Positions 30,087 to 39,573 of a stretch of 64,000 nt of DNA are shown piece by piece (the first letter of the stretch is position 1; each line of letters begins with the position of its first letter). The DNA comes from Caballeronia ptereochthonis (GTDB lineage Bacteria > Pseudomonadota > Gammaproteobacteria > Burkholderiales > Burkholderiaceae). The notes beneath the pieces were generated by a model. The model worked only from the letters and a program-made list of their open reading frames with translations. It did no database searches and was not told the origin of the DNA. The stretch spans positions 62,001 to 126,000 of the forward strand of contig NZ_FCOB02000007.1 of assembly GCF_001545075.1 (NCBI RefSeq). The letters are read 5' to 3'. Both the position numbers and the translations under genes were made by a program.

Positions 30087-31517
30087 ATGAAACACCAGCA
30101 AACCATCGCGGCCGCTCCGAGCGCGGCCCGCGTCGACACCGACGCCGACGCCCGCAAGCAGGACGTTACGACCGCGGACCTGTACCGTGCCGCGTGGGCC
30201 GCCTCGCTTGGCAGCGCGCTCGAATACTACGACTTTGCGCTGTACAACCTCGCGTCGGCGCTGATCTTCGGACCACTGTTCTTCCCGTCGAGCGATCCGA
30301 GCATCGGCCTGATCGCGAGCTTCGGCGCGTACTTCCTCGGCTTCGCGATCCGGCCCGTGGGCGGCATCGTCTTCGGGACGCTCGGCGACCGCTATGGACG
30401 CAAGTTCGTCCTGATGGCGACGATCCTGCTGATGGGCGTCGCGAGCACGCTCATCGGCTTGTTGCCCACCTACGCGAGCGCCGGCATCTGGGCGCCGATT
30501 CTGCTCGTCGGCTGCCGCCTGCTACAGGGACTGGGCGCCGGCGCGGAACAGGCCGGCGCCGCGGTGCTGATGGCCGAGTACGCGCCGGCCAGGCGGCGCG
30601 GATACTTCGCGGCCTTGCCGTTCATGGGCGTGCTGCTCGGAACGGTGATGGCGGCCGCGATCTACTTCGCGCTGGTGCGCGTCGAAGACGTTTCGCAGAG
30701 CTGGCTGTGGCGCGTGCCGTTCCTCCTGAGCGTCGTGATCATCGCGGTGGCGATCTGGATCCGGCTGAAGCTCAAGGAGTCGCCGTCGTTCGCCAAGCTC
30801 GAGGCGCGCCATCAAGTCAACGACAGTCCGCTGAAACACCTCCTCAAGCATTCGAAGCCGACGCTCCTCAAGGTCATCGGCATGCGGATGGCGGAGAACG
30901 GCGGTTCGTCGATCTATCAGTCACTCGCCATCAGCTATATCGCCACGGCAACCGGTCTCAAAGGACCGATCGGCCCGGTCGCGCTGCTGCTGGCGGGCGC
31001 GTCGGGAGCCGTCGTCATTCCGCTGACCGGCATGCTGAGCGACCGGTTCGGACGCATTCCCGTCTATCGCGCGTTCGCGTTGTATCAACTGCTGCTCGCC
31101 TATCCGACCTGGTGGGTGCTGAGCCTCGGCAACGCGACGGCCAGCGTTGCGATGTTGTGCGTCGCCCTGGCCGGTGTCTGGGGCATGTTCGCGACGCAAG
31201 GCGCGCTGCTTCCCGAACTCTTTGGCGCACAGCATCGATACGCCGGCGTCGCGGTGGGGCGCGAAGTGTCGGCAGTCATCGCGGGCGGGGTGGCGCCGCT
31301 CATCGGCGCGTCGATCATTGCCTGGGCGACCGCGCACTGGGGCGGCAGCCAGGGCACCATCCTCGCGTGGATTCCGCTCGCCACCTACGTCGCCCTTCTG
31401 AGCGCGATCGGTGTGGTGACGACGTACTACACGCCGGAAACGCGCGGCCGTGACCTCGATGACTTGCGCGACGCCGCGGAAGTCACGGCGGTGGCGGCCG
31501 ATCGGCCAGGGGCGTGA
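30087..31517 (+). CDS. MFS transporter, metabolite:H+ symporter (MHS) family
   Basis: 476-residue permease of the ShiA/KgtP/ProP type. It has an N-terminal cytoplasmic leader, then AASLGSALEYYDFALYNLAS in TM1, FAIRPVGGIVFGTLGDRYGRK (TM2 to loop 2-3), LLQGLGAGAEQAGAAVLMAEY in TM4 and SDRFGRIPVYR in the second half. ATG 30087 gives the family N-terminus; the open frame begins 16 codons earlier. It sits 178 nt after the AroE-like gene and probably imports the cluster's carboxylate substrate. Confidence 0.88.
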   Translation: MKHQQTIAAAPSAARVDTDADARKQDVTTADLYRAAWAASLGSALEYYDFALYNLASALIFGPLFFPSSDPSIGLIASFGAYFLGFAIRPVGGIVFGTLGDRYGRKFVLMATILLMGVASTLIGLLPTYASAGIWAPILLVGCRLLQGLGAGAEQAGAAVLMAEYAPARRRGYFAALPFMGVLLGTVMAAAIYFALVRVEDVSQSWLWRVPFLLSVVIIAVAIWIRLKLKESPSFAKLEARHQVNDSPLKHLLKHSKPTLLKVIGMRMAENGGSSIYQSLAISYIATATGLKGPIGPVALLLAGASGAVVIPLTGMLSDRFGRIPVYRAFALYQLLLAYPTWWVLSLGNATASVAMLCVALAGVWGMFATQGALLPELFGAQHRYAGVAVGREVSAVIAGGVAPLIGASIIAWATAHWGGSQGTILAWIPLATYVALLSAIGVVTTYYTPETRGRDLDDLRDAAEVTAVAADRPGA

Positions 31518-31600
31518 CGCCAGTCCGCGTCGTCTGCCGGTCCCGGCGCAGTGACGGCTGTTATCGTCGTAATCGTAGATGTGACAATGAGGAAAACGCC

Positions 31601-33235
31601 ATGGCGCATAAAGCCTTCGAGAACTTGCAGCAACTCTTTCCCTCCGCCGGCGACATCCCCGAAGACGCCCGGCTGGGCGCGCCGATCCATCAGCGCGTAT
31701 CGCTCGTCGACGGCGCATTGAAGTCGTGGGACGGCGCCTGCAAGACGGTGCTGTCGCCGGTTTGCGTTCGGCAGGGTTCGGGGGAGCCCGAGCAGGTCGC
31801 GATCGGCAGCTATCCGGTGATGGGCGAAGCCGAAAGCGACGCCGCACTCGATGCCGCCGTGCGCGCCTACGATCACGGCCGCGGCGAATGGCCGACGATG
31901 ACGGTCGGCCAGCGCATCGCGTGCATGCAGGACTTCATCCGTCGCATGGTGGCCGAGCGTCATCAGATCGTGAATCTGATCATGTGGGAAATCGGCAAGA
32001 GTCTCGCCGATTCGCAAAAGGAGTTCGACCGCACCGTCAGCTATATGCGGGACACCATCGCGGCCCTGAAGGAGCAGGACAACAGCAACTCGCGCTTTAC
32101 GATCGCCGAAGGGACGATCGGCCAGATCCGGCGCACGCCGCTCGGCGTCGTACTGTGCATGGGGCCTTACAACTATCCGCTGAACGAGACGTTCGCGACG
32201 CTGATTCCCGCGCTGCTGATGGGCAACACGGTCGTGTTCAAGCCGCCGCAATACGGCACGCTGCTCTTCTACCCGCTGCTCGACGCCTTCCGCGCCGCCT
32301 TCCCGAGAGGCGTGATCAACACGATCTACGCGCCGGGCGCGGTGGTCGTGCCGCACATGCTCGCGTCGGGGAAGATCGACGTGCTTGCGCTGATCGGTTC
32401 CAGCAAGGTCGCGGATCACCTGAAGAAGCAGCACCCGAAGTCGCACCGGCTGCGCGCGATTCTCGGCCTCGACGCGAAGAACGCCGCCATCGTTCTTCCG
32501 GATGCCGACATCGATCTCGCGGTGAAGGAGTGTCTGCTCGGCGCGCTGTCGTTCAACGGCCAGCGCTGCACGGCGCTCAAGATGCTGATGGTGCATCGCT
32601 CGATCGTCGATACGTTTATCGAACGCTTTACCGACGCTCTCGCGAAGCTCAAGGTCGGCATGCCGTGGGAGCCGGGCGTGTCGATCACGCCGCTGCCGGG
32701 CATGCATCGCACGGCCTACCTGACCGAGGCTATCGAGGACGCGAAGGCGAAAGGGGCGCGCGTCGTCAACGAAGGCGGCGGCGTATTCTGCAAGACGCTC
32801 TTCTATCCGGCGGTCGTGTATCCGGTCGAGGAAGGGATGACGCTGTATCGCGAGGAGCAGTTCGGGCCGATCATTCCAATCACGCCGTTCGACGACATCG
32901 CGACGCCGCTGGAGTATGTGATTACCTCCGACCATGGACAGCAGGTCAGCATTTTCGGGACCGATCCGGCGCAGATCGGCGCGCTCATCGATCCGCTCGT
33001 GAATCAGGTGTGCCGCGTGAACCTGAACTGCCAGTGTCAGCGCGGACCCGACGTGTTCCCCTTCGCCGGGCGCAAGGATTCGGCCGAAGGTACGCTCTCC
33101 GTCACCGATGCGCTGCGCGCGTTTTCGATCCGCTCGATGGTCGCCGCCAGGCAGACGGACGAGAGCCGCGCGCTACTCGATGCGATCGTCACCGATCACA
33201 AGTCGAAGTTCGTCAACACGAGGTTTATTTTCTAA
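31601..33235 (+). CDS. aldehyde dehydrogenase, GapN-like (non-phosphorylating GAPDH type)
   Basis: 544-residue aldehyde dehydrogenase of the ALDH11/GapN branch, which in other organisms oxidises glyceraldehyde 3-phosphate directly to 3-phosphoglycerate with NADP+. The Asn region is MGPYNYPLNETF (~187-198), the coenzyme stretch FKPPQYG, and catalytic Cys323 lies in FNGQRCTALK. The usual ELGGK general-base motif reads GLDAKN here, with Gly289 in place of Glu. N-terminal ~60 residues are longer than average. ATG 31601 is chosen for MAHKAFENL; the frame is open to 31514. Last gene of the 26-33 kb cluster. Confidence 0.8.
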   Translation: MAHKAFENLQQLFPSAGDIPEDARLGAPIHQRVSLVDGALKSWDGACKTVLSPVCVRQGSGEPEQVAIGSYPVMGEAESDAALDAAVRAYDHGRGEWPTMTVGQRIACMQDFIRRMVAERHQIVNLIMWEIGKSLADSQKEFDRTVSYMRDTIAALKEQDNSNSRFTIAEGTIGQIRRTPLGVVLCMGPYNYPLNETFATLIPALLMGNTVVFKPPQYGTLLFYPLLDAFRAAFPRGVINTIYAPGAVVVPHMLASGKIDVLALIGSSKVADHLKKQHPKSHRLRAILGLDAKNAAIVLPDADIDLAVKECLLGALSFNGQRCTALKMLMVHRSIVDTFIERFTDALAKLKVGMPWEPGVSITPLPGMHRTAYLTEAIEDAKAKGARVVNEGGGVFCKTLFYPAVVYPVEEGMTLYREEQFGPIIPITPFDDIATPLEYVITSDHGQQVSIFGTDPAQIGALIDPLVNQVCRVNLNCQCQRGPDVFPFAGRKDSAEGTLSVTDALRAFSIRSMVAARQTDESRALLDAIVTDHKSKFVNTRFIF

Positions 33236-33322
33236 GGCTCAACGAGTTGAAAGAACCGCCGCCCAGATCGAGAGAGCGCAGTGGCCCGGCCGAACAAGTC
33301 GTTCCAAAGCATGCGGCAGCGC

Positions 33323-34417
33323 CTATTTGAGCCTGGCGATGCTTCTCGCCGGGTCACGTTCCCGAAGCGCGCCTGCGTCGATCCGTGGGCGCTCGTGAAC
33401 CGCGGCTCCGATACTCGACTCCCTTACAACGAGTTCCGGCTCCGCGAAGTACTGCACCGGCGGTTTTGCATCGCCGTCCGTTTCATCGAGCCTTGCAAGC
33501 AGCGTCCGGCTCGCCATCGTGCCCAGCGTGTCCGCCCCCGCTGACAATGTCGTCAACGGAGGGTTGGTGTGTTCAGCGGCAACGACGTTGTCACATCCGA
33601 CGACAGCCAGCGCCTTGCCTGCACGCTTGCCCATCCGGTCGAGTTCGTGCAGCACGCCGAATGCAACCTGATCGTTATAGCAAACGACGGCCGTCGGCCG
33701 CGGCTTCATGTCGAAGATGGCGCGCACTGCATTCCGGCCCCCGGTCGGCGTCAGCTCCACATCGATGATCCACTCATCGCTGACGGGCAGTCCGTGCTTG
33801 TTCATGGCGGACAAGTAGCCCTGCCGGCGCTGGTTGGCCACGGTGTAGCCTTTTCTGTTTCCGGCAAACGCGATCCGCGTGTGACCCTGCCCGATCAGAT
33901 GCTCGGTCGCCAGCTCGAAGCCGTGCGCGTTATCGACACCGACCGTATCGACATCCGCGCCCATCGGACGCATGACGAGCACGAGCGGTATGCCCCACGA
34001 CCGGATCTCGACGGGCATATCGTCCGGCGTGCCCAGCGCGGGCGACATGATGAGCCCGGCGATGTTCTGCTCGCGCATCGAGCGCAGCACGCGCGTTTGC
34101 GTCTCGACGCTTTCCGCCGTATGCGCCATCAGCGTCGTAAAGCCCGACTGCGCGAGTACCCGCTCGATCGCCACCAGCAGCTCGACGAAGAACGGATTCG
34201 TCAGGTCGTTGATCACCATGCCGATCGTCGTGCTGCGTCGCCCACGCAGATTGGCGGCGCCACGGTTGTACACGTAGCCCAGCGCCCTCGCCGCTTCGCG
34301 CACCTTCTCGGCCGTCTCCGCCTTGATGCGCGGACTCTCCTGCAAGACGAGCGACACCGTCGACTTCGATACGCCGGCCGCGGCGGCGATGTCCTGAATG
34401 GTCGGACCAGATTTCAT
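33323..34417 (-). CDS. LacI family transcriptional regulator
   Basis: 364 residues with an N-terminal LacI HTH (TIQDIAAAAGVSKSTVSLVL) and hinge helix (YNRGAANLRGRRSTTIGMVI), then a type 1 periplasmic-binding effector domain (NDLTNPFFVELLVAIERVL, AGLIMSPALGTP, RIAFAGNRKGYTVANQRRQGY). Start ATG 34417 (MKSGPT) is preferred over 34462, since the longer version would place an operator palindrome inside the coding region. It is divergent from the 34.5-47.5 kb operon and should repress it until a sugar-like inducer binds. Confidence 0.92.
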   Translation of the reverse strand: MKSGPTIQDIAAAAGVSKSTVSLVLQESPRIKAETAEKVREAARALGYVYNRGAANLRGRRSTTIGMVINDLTNPFFVELLVAIERVLAQSGFTTLMAHTAESVETQTRVLRSMREQNIAGLIMSPALGTPDDMPVEIRSWGIPLVLVMRPMGADVDTVGVDNAHGFELATEHLIGQGHTRIAFAGNRKGYTVANQRRQGYLSAMNKHGLPVSDEWIIDVELTPTGGRNAVRAIFDMKPRPTAVVCYNDQVAFGVLHELDRMGKRAGKALAVVGCDNVVAAEHTNPPLTTLSAGADTLGTMASRTLLARLDETDGDAKPPVQYFAEPELVVRESSIGAAVHERPRIDAGALRERDPARSIARLK

Positions 34418-34431
34418 ATTGCTTTGCACAA

Positions 34432-34523
34432 TTGGAACGTTCCAAAAAGTGTTTGACAGCATGATTTGAGTCTACTACAGTTTGTTGGAACGATCCAACG
34501 CTTGAGAATTGGAACGTTCCAAT
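34432..34523. promoter_or_regulatory. divergent promoter with three LacI-type operators
   Basis: Three related palindromes are present: O1 TTGGAACGTTCCAA (34432-34445, perfect), O2 TTGGAACGATCCAA (34485-34498, two mismatched positions) and O3 ATTGGAACGTTCCAAT (34508-34523, perfect 16 bp). A plus-strand promoter, TTGACA (34453-34458) with a 17-bp spacer and TACAGT (34476-34481), lies between O1 and O2. O2 would cover the start site, O3 abuts the ribosome site of the first gene, and O1 lies just outside the lacI-type gene's start. Spacings from O1 are 53 and 77 bp centre to centre, which allows looping. Confidence 0.85.
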
Positions 34524-34533
34524 GGAGAGAGAC

Positions 34534-35553
34534 ATGACGGCAAACATTCGCTGGGCGCTGATCGGCGCCAGCACCATCGCCGACGAATGGATGGTCGACG
34601 CCATCCGGTCGCAAGCTGACGGCGAAATCGCCACGGTCGTCAGTGGCAGCGCGCAGCGTGCGCACGATTTCGCGAAAAAGCACGCCATAGCGGCGCACTC
34701 GACGGATCTCGACGCCGTGCTCGCGGACCCGTCCATCTCGGCTGTCTATATCAGCAGCACCAACGAAAAGCATCTGCCGCAGGCTCTTGCGGCAGCGAAG
34801 GCCGGCAAGCACGTGCTCTGCGAAAAGCCCCTCGCGCTGACCGGGAGCGAGGCCGCGCAAATGATCGAAACGTGCGCGTCGCACAAGGTCCGGCTCGGCA
34901 CGAATCACCATCTGCGCTGCGCGGCGACCCACCGCAAGATGCGTGATCTCATTCGCGCGGGCGCCGTCGGCAAGCCCCTCTTCGTGCGCATCTTTCATGC
35001 GGTCTCGCTGCCGCCGCATCTGCGCGGCTGGCGTATCGAGCGGCCCGATGCGGGCGGCGGAGTCATTCTCGACATCTCCGTTCACGACATCGACACGCTG
35101 CGCTTCCTGCTCGACGACGAACCGGTCGAAGTCAGCGCGATGACCTCGTCGGGAACGATGTCCGCCGCGGGCCTCGCCGATGGCGTGATGGCCATCGTGC
35201 GATTCAAGCGCGGCGTGCTCGCGCAGCTTCACGATGCGTTCACGGTGCCCTATGCGCCCACGGGACTCGAAGTTCACGGCACGTCCGGCTCGCTGTTCGC
35301 AAGGGACGTGATGACGCAACGTCCGATCGGCGAGATCACGCTGCGTACCGCAGACGGCACGCAAGACATCGAAGTCCGGCACCGCGACCTGTATTGCACC
35401 TCCGTCGCGCAATTTCATCGCTCCATTACCGACGGACAGAACCCGGCCGCGACGGGTATCGACGGCTATCGCTCGCTCGTCGCCGCGCTGTCCCTCGTGC
35501 AGTCCGCCGAAGCGGGCGGACACGTGACGGTGCCGTCCCGCTTCGCTGAATAA
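34534..35553 (+). CDS. Gfo/Idh/MocA family oxidoreductase (copy A)
   Basis: 339-residue NAD(P)-dependent sugar-type dehydrogenase. The N-terminal Rossmann domain begins IRWALIGASTIADEWM, followed by AVYISSTNEKH and the EKP motif (LCEKPLAL). The C-terminal domain carries GGGVILDISVHDIDTLRFLL, which holds the HxxD catalytic-type motif. This family oxidises cyclitols, glucosides and deoxysugars. ATG 34534 follows GGAGAGA; an ATG four codons earlier is not preceded by a ribosome site. First gene of the LacI-controlled operon, with a close paralogue at 47753-48769. Confidence 0.9.
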   Translation: MTANIRWALIGASTIADEWMVDAIRSQADGEIATVVSGSAQRAHDFAKKHAIAAHSTDLDAVLADPSISAVYISSTNEKHLPQALAAAKAGKHVLCEKPLALTGSEAAQMIETCASHKVRLGTNHHLRCAATHRKMRDLIRAGAVGKPLFVRIFHAVSLPPHLRGWRIERPDAGGGVILDISVHDIDTLRFLLDDEPVEVSAMTSSGTMSAAGLADGVMAIVRFKRGVLAQLHDAFTVPYAPTGLEVHGTSGSLFARDVMTQRPIGEITLRTADGTQDIEVRHRDLYCTSVAQFHRSITDGQNPAATGIDGYRSLVAALSLVQSAEAGGHVTVPSRFAE

Positions 35554-35572
35554 AAGTTCAAGGAGATTTGCC

Positions 35573-37165
35573 GTGCGTTCCAGCAAGGTTGTTTCATTGG
35601 CTCACGCAGCGAGCCTGATCGGCGATGACGACATCGTCACCGTGAGCTCGTCGAGCGGTCTCGGCTGCCCCGACGCGATGCTCGCCGCGATCGGCGCGCG
35701 CTTCGACGCCGAAGGTCATCCCCGCAATCTGACGATGCTGCATCCCATCGCTGCCGGCGACATGTACGGCATCAAGGGCATCGATCACATCGCGAAGAAA
35801 GGGCTGATTCAGACGGTCATCGCGGGCTCGTTCCCGAGCGGGCCGTCGAGCCTGCCGATGCCCGATATCTGGCATCTCGTCACCGACAACGCGATCCGCG
35901 CATATAACCTGCCGAGCGGCGTGCTGTTCGACATGCATCGCGAAGTCGCGGCGAAGCGCCCCGGCGTGCTGACCAAGGTGGGGCTCGATACCTATGTCGA
36001 CCCCGACCGCCAGGGCGGCGCGATGAACGCGCAGGCAGCCGAGCACCCGATCGTCGAGAAGGTCACGTTCGCGGGCGACGAATGGCTGTACTACAGGAAC
36101 TTCGTGCCGCGCGTCGCCATCGTGCGCGCGACCACCGCCGATGAACGCGGCAACCTGTCGTTCGAACATGAAGGCGCCCTGCTCGGCGGACGCGATCAGG
36201 CGCTTGCCGCGCACAACAACGGCGGCATCGTGATCGCGCAAGTGAAGCGTGTGGTCAAGGCGGGCTCCCTGCATACGCAACAGGTCCACATCCCGTGCAA
36301 TCTCGTCGATTACGTGGTGGTCGATCCCGAACAGAAGCAGACGACGCAGATCGAATACGACCCGGAAATCAGCGGTGAAGTGAAGCTGCCGGACAGCGCG
36401 TTCGCGTTCGCCGAATGGAACGCCGACAAGGTCATCGCGCGCCGGGCCGCAATGGAGCTTGCCCAAGACGATGCGGTGAATCTGGGCTTCGGCATCTCCG
36501 CGAATGTGCCGCGCATTCTGCTCGAAGAGGGCTATCGCGACGATGTGACGTGGGTGATCGAACAGGGCGCGGTGGGCGGCGTGCCGCTGCTGGGTTTTGC
36601 GTTCGGCTGCTCGGGCAATGCCGACGCGATCATGCCGTCGCCGTCGCAATTCGTGTACTTCCAGGGCGGCGGCTTCGACGTATCGCTGCTGTCGTTCCTG
36701 CAAGTGGACCGCTTCGGCAATGTGAACGTGTCGAAGCTGCCGAGCAAGCCTTATCTCACCGCCGGCTGCGGCGGCTTCATCGACATCACGACGCATGCGA
36801 AGCGGATCGTCTTCAGCGGCTATTTCACGGCGGGCGCGAAGATCGAAGTGGGCGACGGGCGTCTCAGGATCGTCAAGGAAGGCAAGAAGAAGTTCATCGC
36901 CGATGTCGATCATGTGACCTTCAGCGGCCGCATCGGACGGCGGCGCAATCAGGAAGCGCTGTACGTCACCGAGCGTTGCGTGATCCGCCTCAGCGATACC
37001 GGTCTCGAAGTGATCGAGATCGCGCCCGGCGTCGATCTGCAAAAGGACGTGCTCGATCAATGCGACATCGAGCTCGCCGTCTCCCCTGCCCTGAAGACGA
37101 TGGATGCGTCGATCTTTACGGACGCGCCGTTCGGCCTCCGTCTGAAGGAGGCCCGTCATGGCTGA
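35573..37165 (+). CDS. acyl-CoA:acetate/3-ketoacid CoA-transferase (family I, fused subunits)
   Basis: 530-residue YdiF/SCOT-like CoA-transferase with alpha and beta parts in one chain. The alpha part begins SSKVVSLAHAASLIGDDDIV; the beta part contains LGFGISANVPRILLEEGY and the catalytic Glu in VIEQGAVGGVPLLG, with the GGGGF-type pocket FQGGGFDVSLLSF. It would transfer CoA from an acyl-CoA to a carboxylic acid, without ATP. Located 19 nt after the Gfo/Idh gene; its end overlaps the next start by 8 nt. Its presence in a carbohydrate operon is unusual. Confidence 0.9.
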   Translation: MRSSKVVSLAHAASLIGDDDIVTVSSSSGLGCPDAMLAAIGARFDAEGHPRNLTMLHPIAAGDMYGIKGIDHIAKKGLIQTVIAGSFPSGPSSLPMPDIWHLVTDNAIRAYNLPSGVLFDMHREVAAKRPGVLTKVGLDTYVDPDRQGGAMNAQAAEHPIVEKVTFAGDEWLYYRNFVPRVAIVRATTADERGNLSFEHEGALLGGRDQALAAHNNGGIVIAQVKRVVKAGSLHTQQVHIPCNLVDYVVVDPEQKQTTQIEYDPEISGEVKLPDSAFAFAEWNADKVIARRAAMELAQDDAVNLGFGISANVPRILLEEGYRDDVTWVIEQGAVGGVPLLGFAFGCSGNADAIMPSPSQFVYFQGGGFDVSLLSFLQVDRFGNVNVSKLPSKPYLTAGCGGFIDITTHAKRIVFSGYFTAGAKIEVGDGRLRIVKEGKKKFIADVDHVTFSGRIGRRRNQEALYVTERCVIRLSDTGLEVIEIAPGVDLQKDVLDQCDIELAVSPALKTMDASIFTDAPFGLRLKEARHG

Positions 37166-37940
37166 TTCGCCGCTCATCCACATCGAGACGAAGAAGGCCG
37201 TCGCGATCGTCACGCTCGATCGCCCGGACAAGCTCAATGCGCTGACGCCGGAGATGCTCGAACAACTCGAAGCCGCCGCGTCACAAATCGAAGCGGATGC
37301 AGGCGTGCGCGCAGTCGTGCTGACGGGCGCGGGCGAACGCGCCTTCTGCGTCGGCGCGGATATCAACCAGTGGTCCGCGCTCGCGCCGCTCGACATGTGG
37401 CGCGTGTGGGTCACGCGCGGCCATCGCATCTTCGACCGCTGGGCTGCGTTACGCGTGCCTGTCGTCGCGGCGATCAACGGCCCGGCGTTCGGCGGCGGCC
37501 TCGAACTGGCCGCGGTTGCCGATGTGCGCGTCGCGGACCCCGCCGCCACCTTCGCGCTTCCCGAAGCCAGCATCGCGACCTGCCCGGGCTGGTCGGGCAC
37601 GCAGCGGCTGGTTTCGCTGATCGGCCCGAGCCACGTGAAGTCGCTCGCGCTCACGGGCAGGCGCATCGACGCGCAACGCGCGTACGGCATCGGACTGATC
37701 GATGAAATCTCCACGCCGAAAGCGTCACTCGCAGCCGCTGTCGCCATCGCTGAAAAGATCGCGACGCTCGCACCGGTCTCCGTGCAGTTGACGAAACAAC
37801 TGATCAACGCCGCTTCGGGATTCGGGGCTGGCGCAACCCTGGAAGCCATGGCAGGCGCGCTGTCCGCAACGACGCACGACGCGCGCGAAGGCATGGCGAG
37901 CTTCCGCGAACGGCGCCCGGCGCAATACGAGGGTCAATGA
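37158..37940 (+). CDS. enoyl-CoA hydratase/isomerase family protein
   Basis: 260-residue crotonase-fold protein. The first oxyanion loop is CVGADINQW near residue 65; the second is NGPAFGGGLELAAVADVRVA near 105-125. LPEASIATCPGWSGTQRLVS follows, where the canonical IPGAGGTQRL has become CPGWSGTQRL; the Glu of LPE is kept. Such proteins hydrate, isomerise or cleave acyl-CoAs. It overlaps the CoA-transferase by 8 nt and is probably its direct partner, acting on the newly formed CoA ester. Confidence 0.9.
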   Translation: MADSPLIHIETKKAVAIVTLDRPDKLNALTPEMLEQLEAAASQIEADAGVRAVVLTGAGERAFCVGADINQWSALAPLDMWRVWVTRGHRIFDRWAALRVPVVAAINGPAFGGGLELAAVADVRVADPAATFALPEASIATCPGWSGTQRLVSLIGPSHVKSLALTGRRIDAQRAYGIGLIDEISTPKASLAAAVAIAEKIATLAPVSVQLTKQLINAASGFGAGATLEAMAGALSATTHDAREGMASFRERRPAQYEGQ

Positions 37941-37941
37941 C

Positions 37942-39483
37942 ATGACGTACAAGACTGCAATTCCCGCTGCAACCGCGCTTCTGACACGCGATAACGCAAC
38001 GGATCATGAGGCCTTCAACGGCCGCATGTACATCAACGGCATGTGGGTCGAGTCCGCCGACGAGCGGCGCTTCGAGCGCCGCAGCCCCGCGCACGGGCAC
38101 GTCGTCAGCACGTTCCCGGAAGCCACGGCCGCTGATGTCGAACAGGCCATCGAGGCTGCCGACTTCGCCTTTCGGAACGGCCAGTGGCCGAAGCTCAAGG
38201 GCGCGGAGCGCGCGCGGATTCTGCTCGCCACAGCCGCTGGCATCGAGGCCCGCGTCGAGAAGATGTCGCTGCTCGAATCGCTCGAAACGGGCAAGCCGCT
38301 TGCTCAGGCGCGCGGCGAAGTGTCGGGCTGCGTCGATCTCTGGCAGTACGCGGCGAGCCTCGCGCGCACGACCAGCGGCGACGCCTACGACACGCTCGGC
38401 GAAGACATGCTCGGCATCGTGCTGCGTCAGCCGATCGGCGTGGTCGGCCTCATCACGCCCTGGAATTTCCCGCTGTGGATTCTCTCGCAGAAGCTGCCGT
38501 TCGCGCTCGCCGCGGGCTGTACCTGCGTGGTCAAGCCAAGCGAACTGACGTCGAGCACGACCGTCATGCTGATGGAGATTCTCGAGGAAGCCGGCGTGCC
38601 TGCTGGCGTCGTCAATGTGGTGACGGGGAAAGGCCCGTCCGTCGGCCAGCCGCTCGCGGAGCACGACGCCATCGACATGCTGTCGTTCACGGGCTCGACC
38701 CGCGTCGGCAGCCTGCTCGGCGGACTCGCGTCGAAGAAGCTGAAGAAGGTCGCGCTCGAACTCGGCGGCAAGAACCCGCAGATCGTTTTCCCCGATTGCG
38801 ACTGGGACGCGATGATCGACGCCGTCGTGTTCGGCGTGTATTTCAACGCCGGCGAGTGCTGCAACAGCGGCAGCCGCGTGCTGGTGCACGAATCGATCGC
38901 GGAGCGATTTGCTCAGGCTGTTGTCGAGCGCGCACGGCAGGTGCCCGTTGGCGACCCGCTGCACCCCGATTGCAAGATCGGCGCGGTCGTCAGCGAGAAC
39001 CAACTGGGCGAGATTCTCGGCAACATCGAGAAAGGCGTTGCCGCGGGGGCGCGGCTGCGTCTGGGCGGCAAGCGTTACGACGCGCAAGGCCTCTATCTCG
39101 AACCGACCATCATCAGCGACGTCAGGCCCGACATGAGCATCGCGCGCGATGAAATCTTCGGCCCCGTGCTCGCGATCATCCCCTTCTCCGATGCGCGGCA
39201 AGCAATCGAGATCGCCAACGACACGGCCTACGGACTGTCCGCCGCCGTCTGGAGCAACGACATCAACACGTGCTTGAGCGTCGCGCGCGGCGTCGACGCG
39301 GGAACCGTGTGGGTCAACACCTTTCTCGACGGCTATCCGGAACTGCCGTTCGGCGGTTTCAAGTCGAGCGGCGTCGGACGCGAGCTCGGCAAGCAGGCCG
39401 TCGAGGACTACACCGAAACGAAAACGATCCAGCTTCATATCGGGGAGCGCAGGAACTGGTGGTTGCCGCGCCCCGCGGCCTGA
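37942..39483 (+). CDS. NAD(P)-dependent aldehyde dehydrogenase (betaine-aldehyde-DH-like)
   Basis: 513-residue ALDH with complete catalytic equipment: TPWNFPLW with the conserved Asn (~173), KPSELTSST, FTGSTRVGSLL, Glu in ALELGGKNPQIV and the Cys pair in FNAGECCNSGSRV. The C-terminal signature is LPFGGFKSSGVGRELGKQA. It begins 1 nt after the hydratase stop. Closest in style to BetB/aminobutyraldehyde dehydrogenases. With the GMC oxidoreductase in the same operon it could carry an alcohol through its aldehyde to an acid. Confidence 0.92.
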   Translation: MTYKTAIPAATALLTRDNATDHEAFNGRMYINGMWVESADERRFERRSPAHGHVVSTFPEATAADVEQAIEAADFAFRNGQWPKLKGAERARILLATAAGIEARVEKMSLLESLETGKPLAQARGEVSGCVDLWQYAASLARTTSGDAYDTLGEDMLGIVLRQPIGVVGLITPWNFPLWILSQKLPFALAAGCTCVVKPSELTSSTTVMLMEILEEAGVPAGVVNVVTGKGPSVGQPLAEHDAIDMLSFTGSTRVGSLLGGLASKKLKKVALELGGKNPQIVFPDCDWDAMIDAVVFGVYFNAGECCNSGSRVLVHESIAERFAQAVVERARQVPVGDPLHPDCKIGAVVSENQLGEILGNIEKGVAAGARLRLGGKRYDAQGLYLEPTIISDVRPDMSIARDEIFGPVLAIIPFSDARQAIEIANDTAYGLSAAVWSNDINTCLSVARGVDAGTVWVNTFLDGYPELPFGGFKSSGVGRELGKQAVEDYTETKTIQLHIGERRNWWLPRPAA

Positions 39484-39573
39484 TCACGAAGCGCCCCAAG
39501 CCACGTCACGGCATATCCGCCGTGCAGTCCACCAGAAAGCCCGTCAAGAGAGCGTTTCATCATGGAGACAGAG

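Noticed and set aside
34418-34462. Upstream start for the LacI regulator adding 15 residues
   Set aside because: The extension overlaps operator O1 and is not LacI-like; MKSGPTIQDI is the normal family start.
35594-37894. 766-codon open frame antisense to the CoA-transferase and hydratase genes
   Set aside because: Spans two well-identified genes on the other strand; composition is typical of an antisense shadow.
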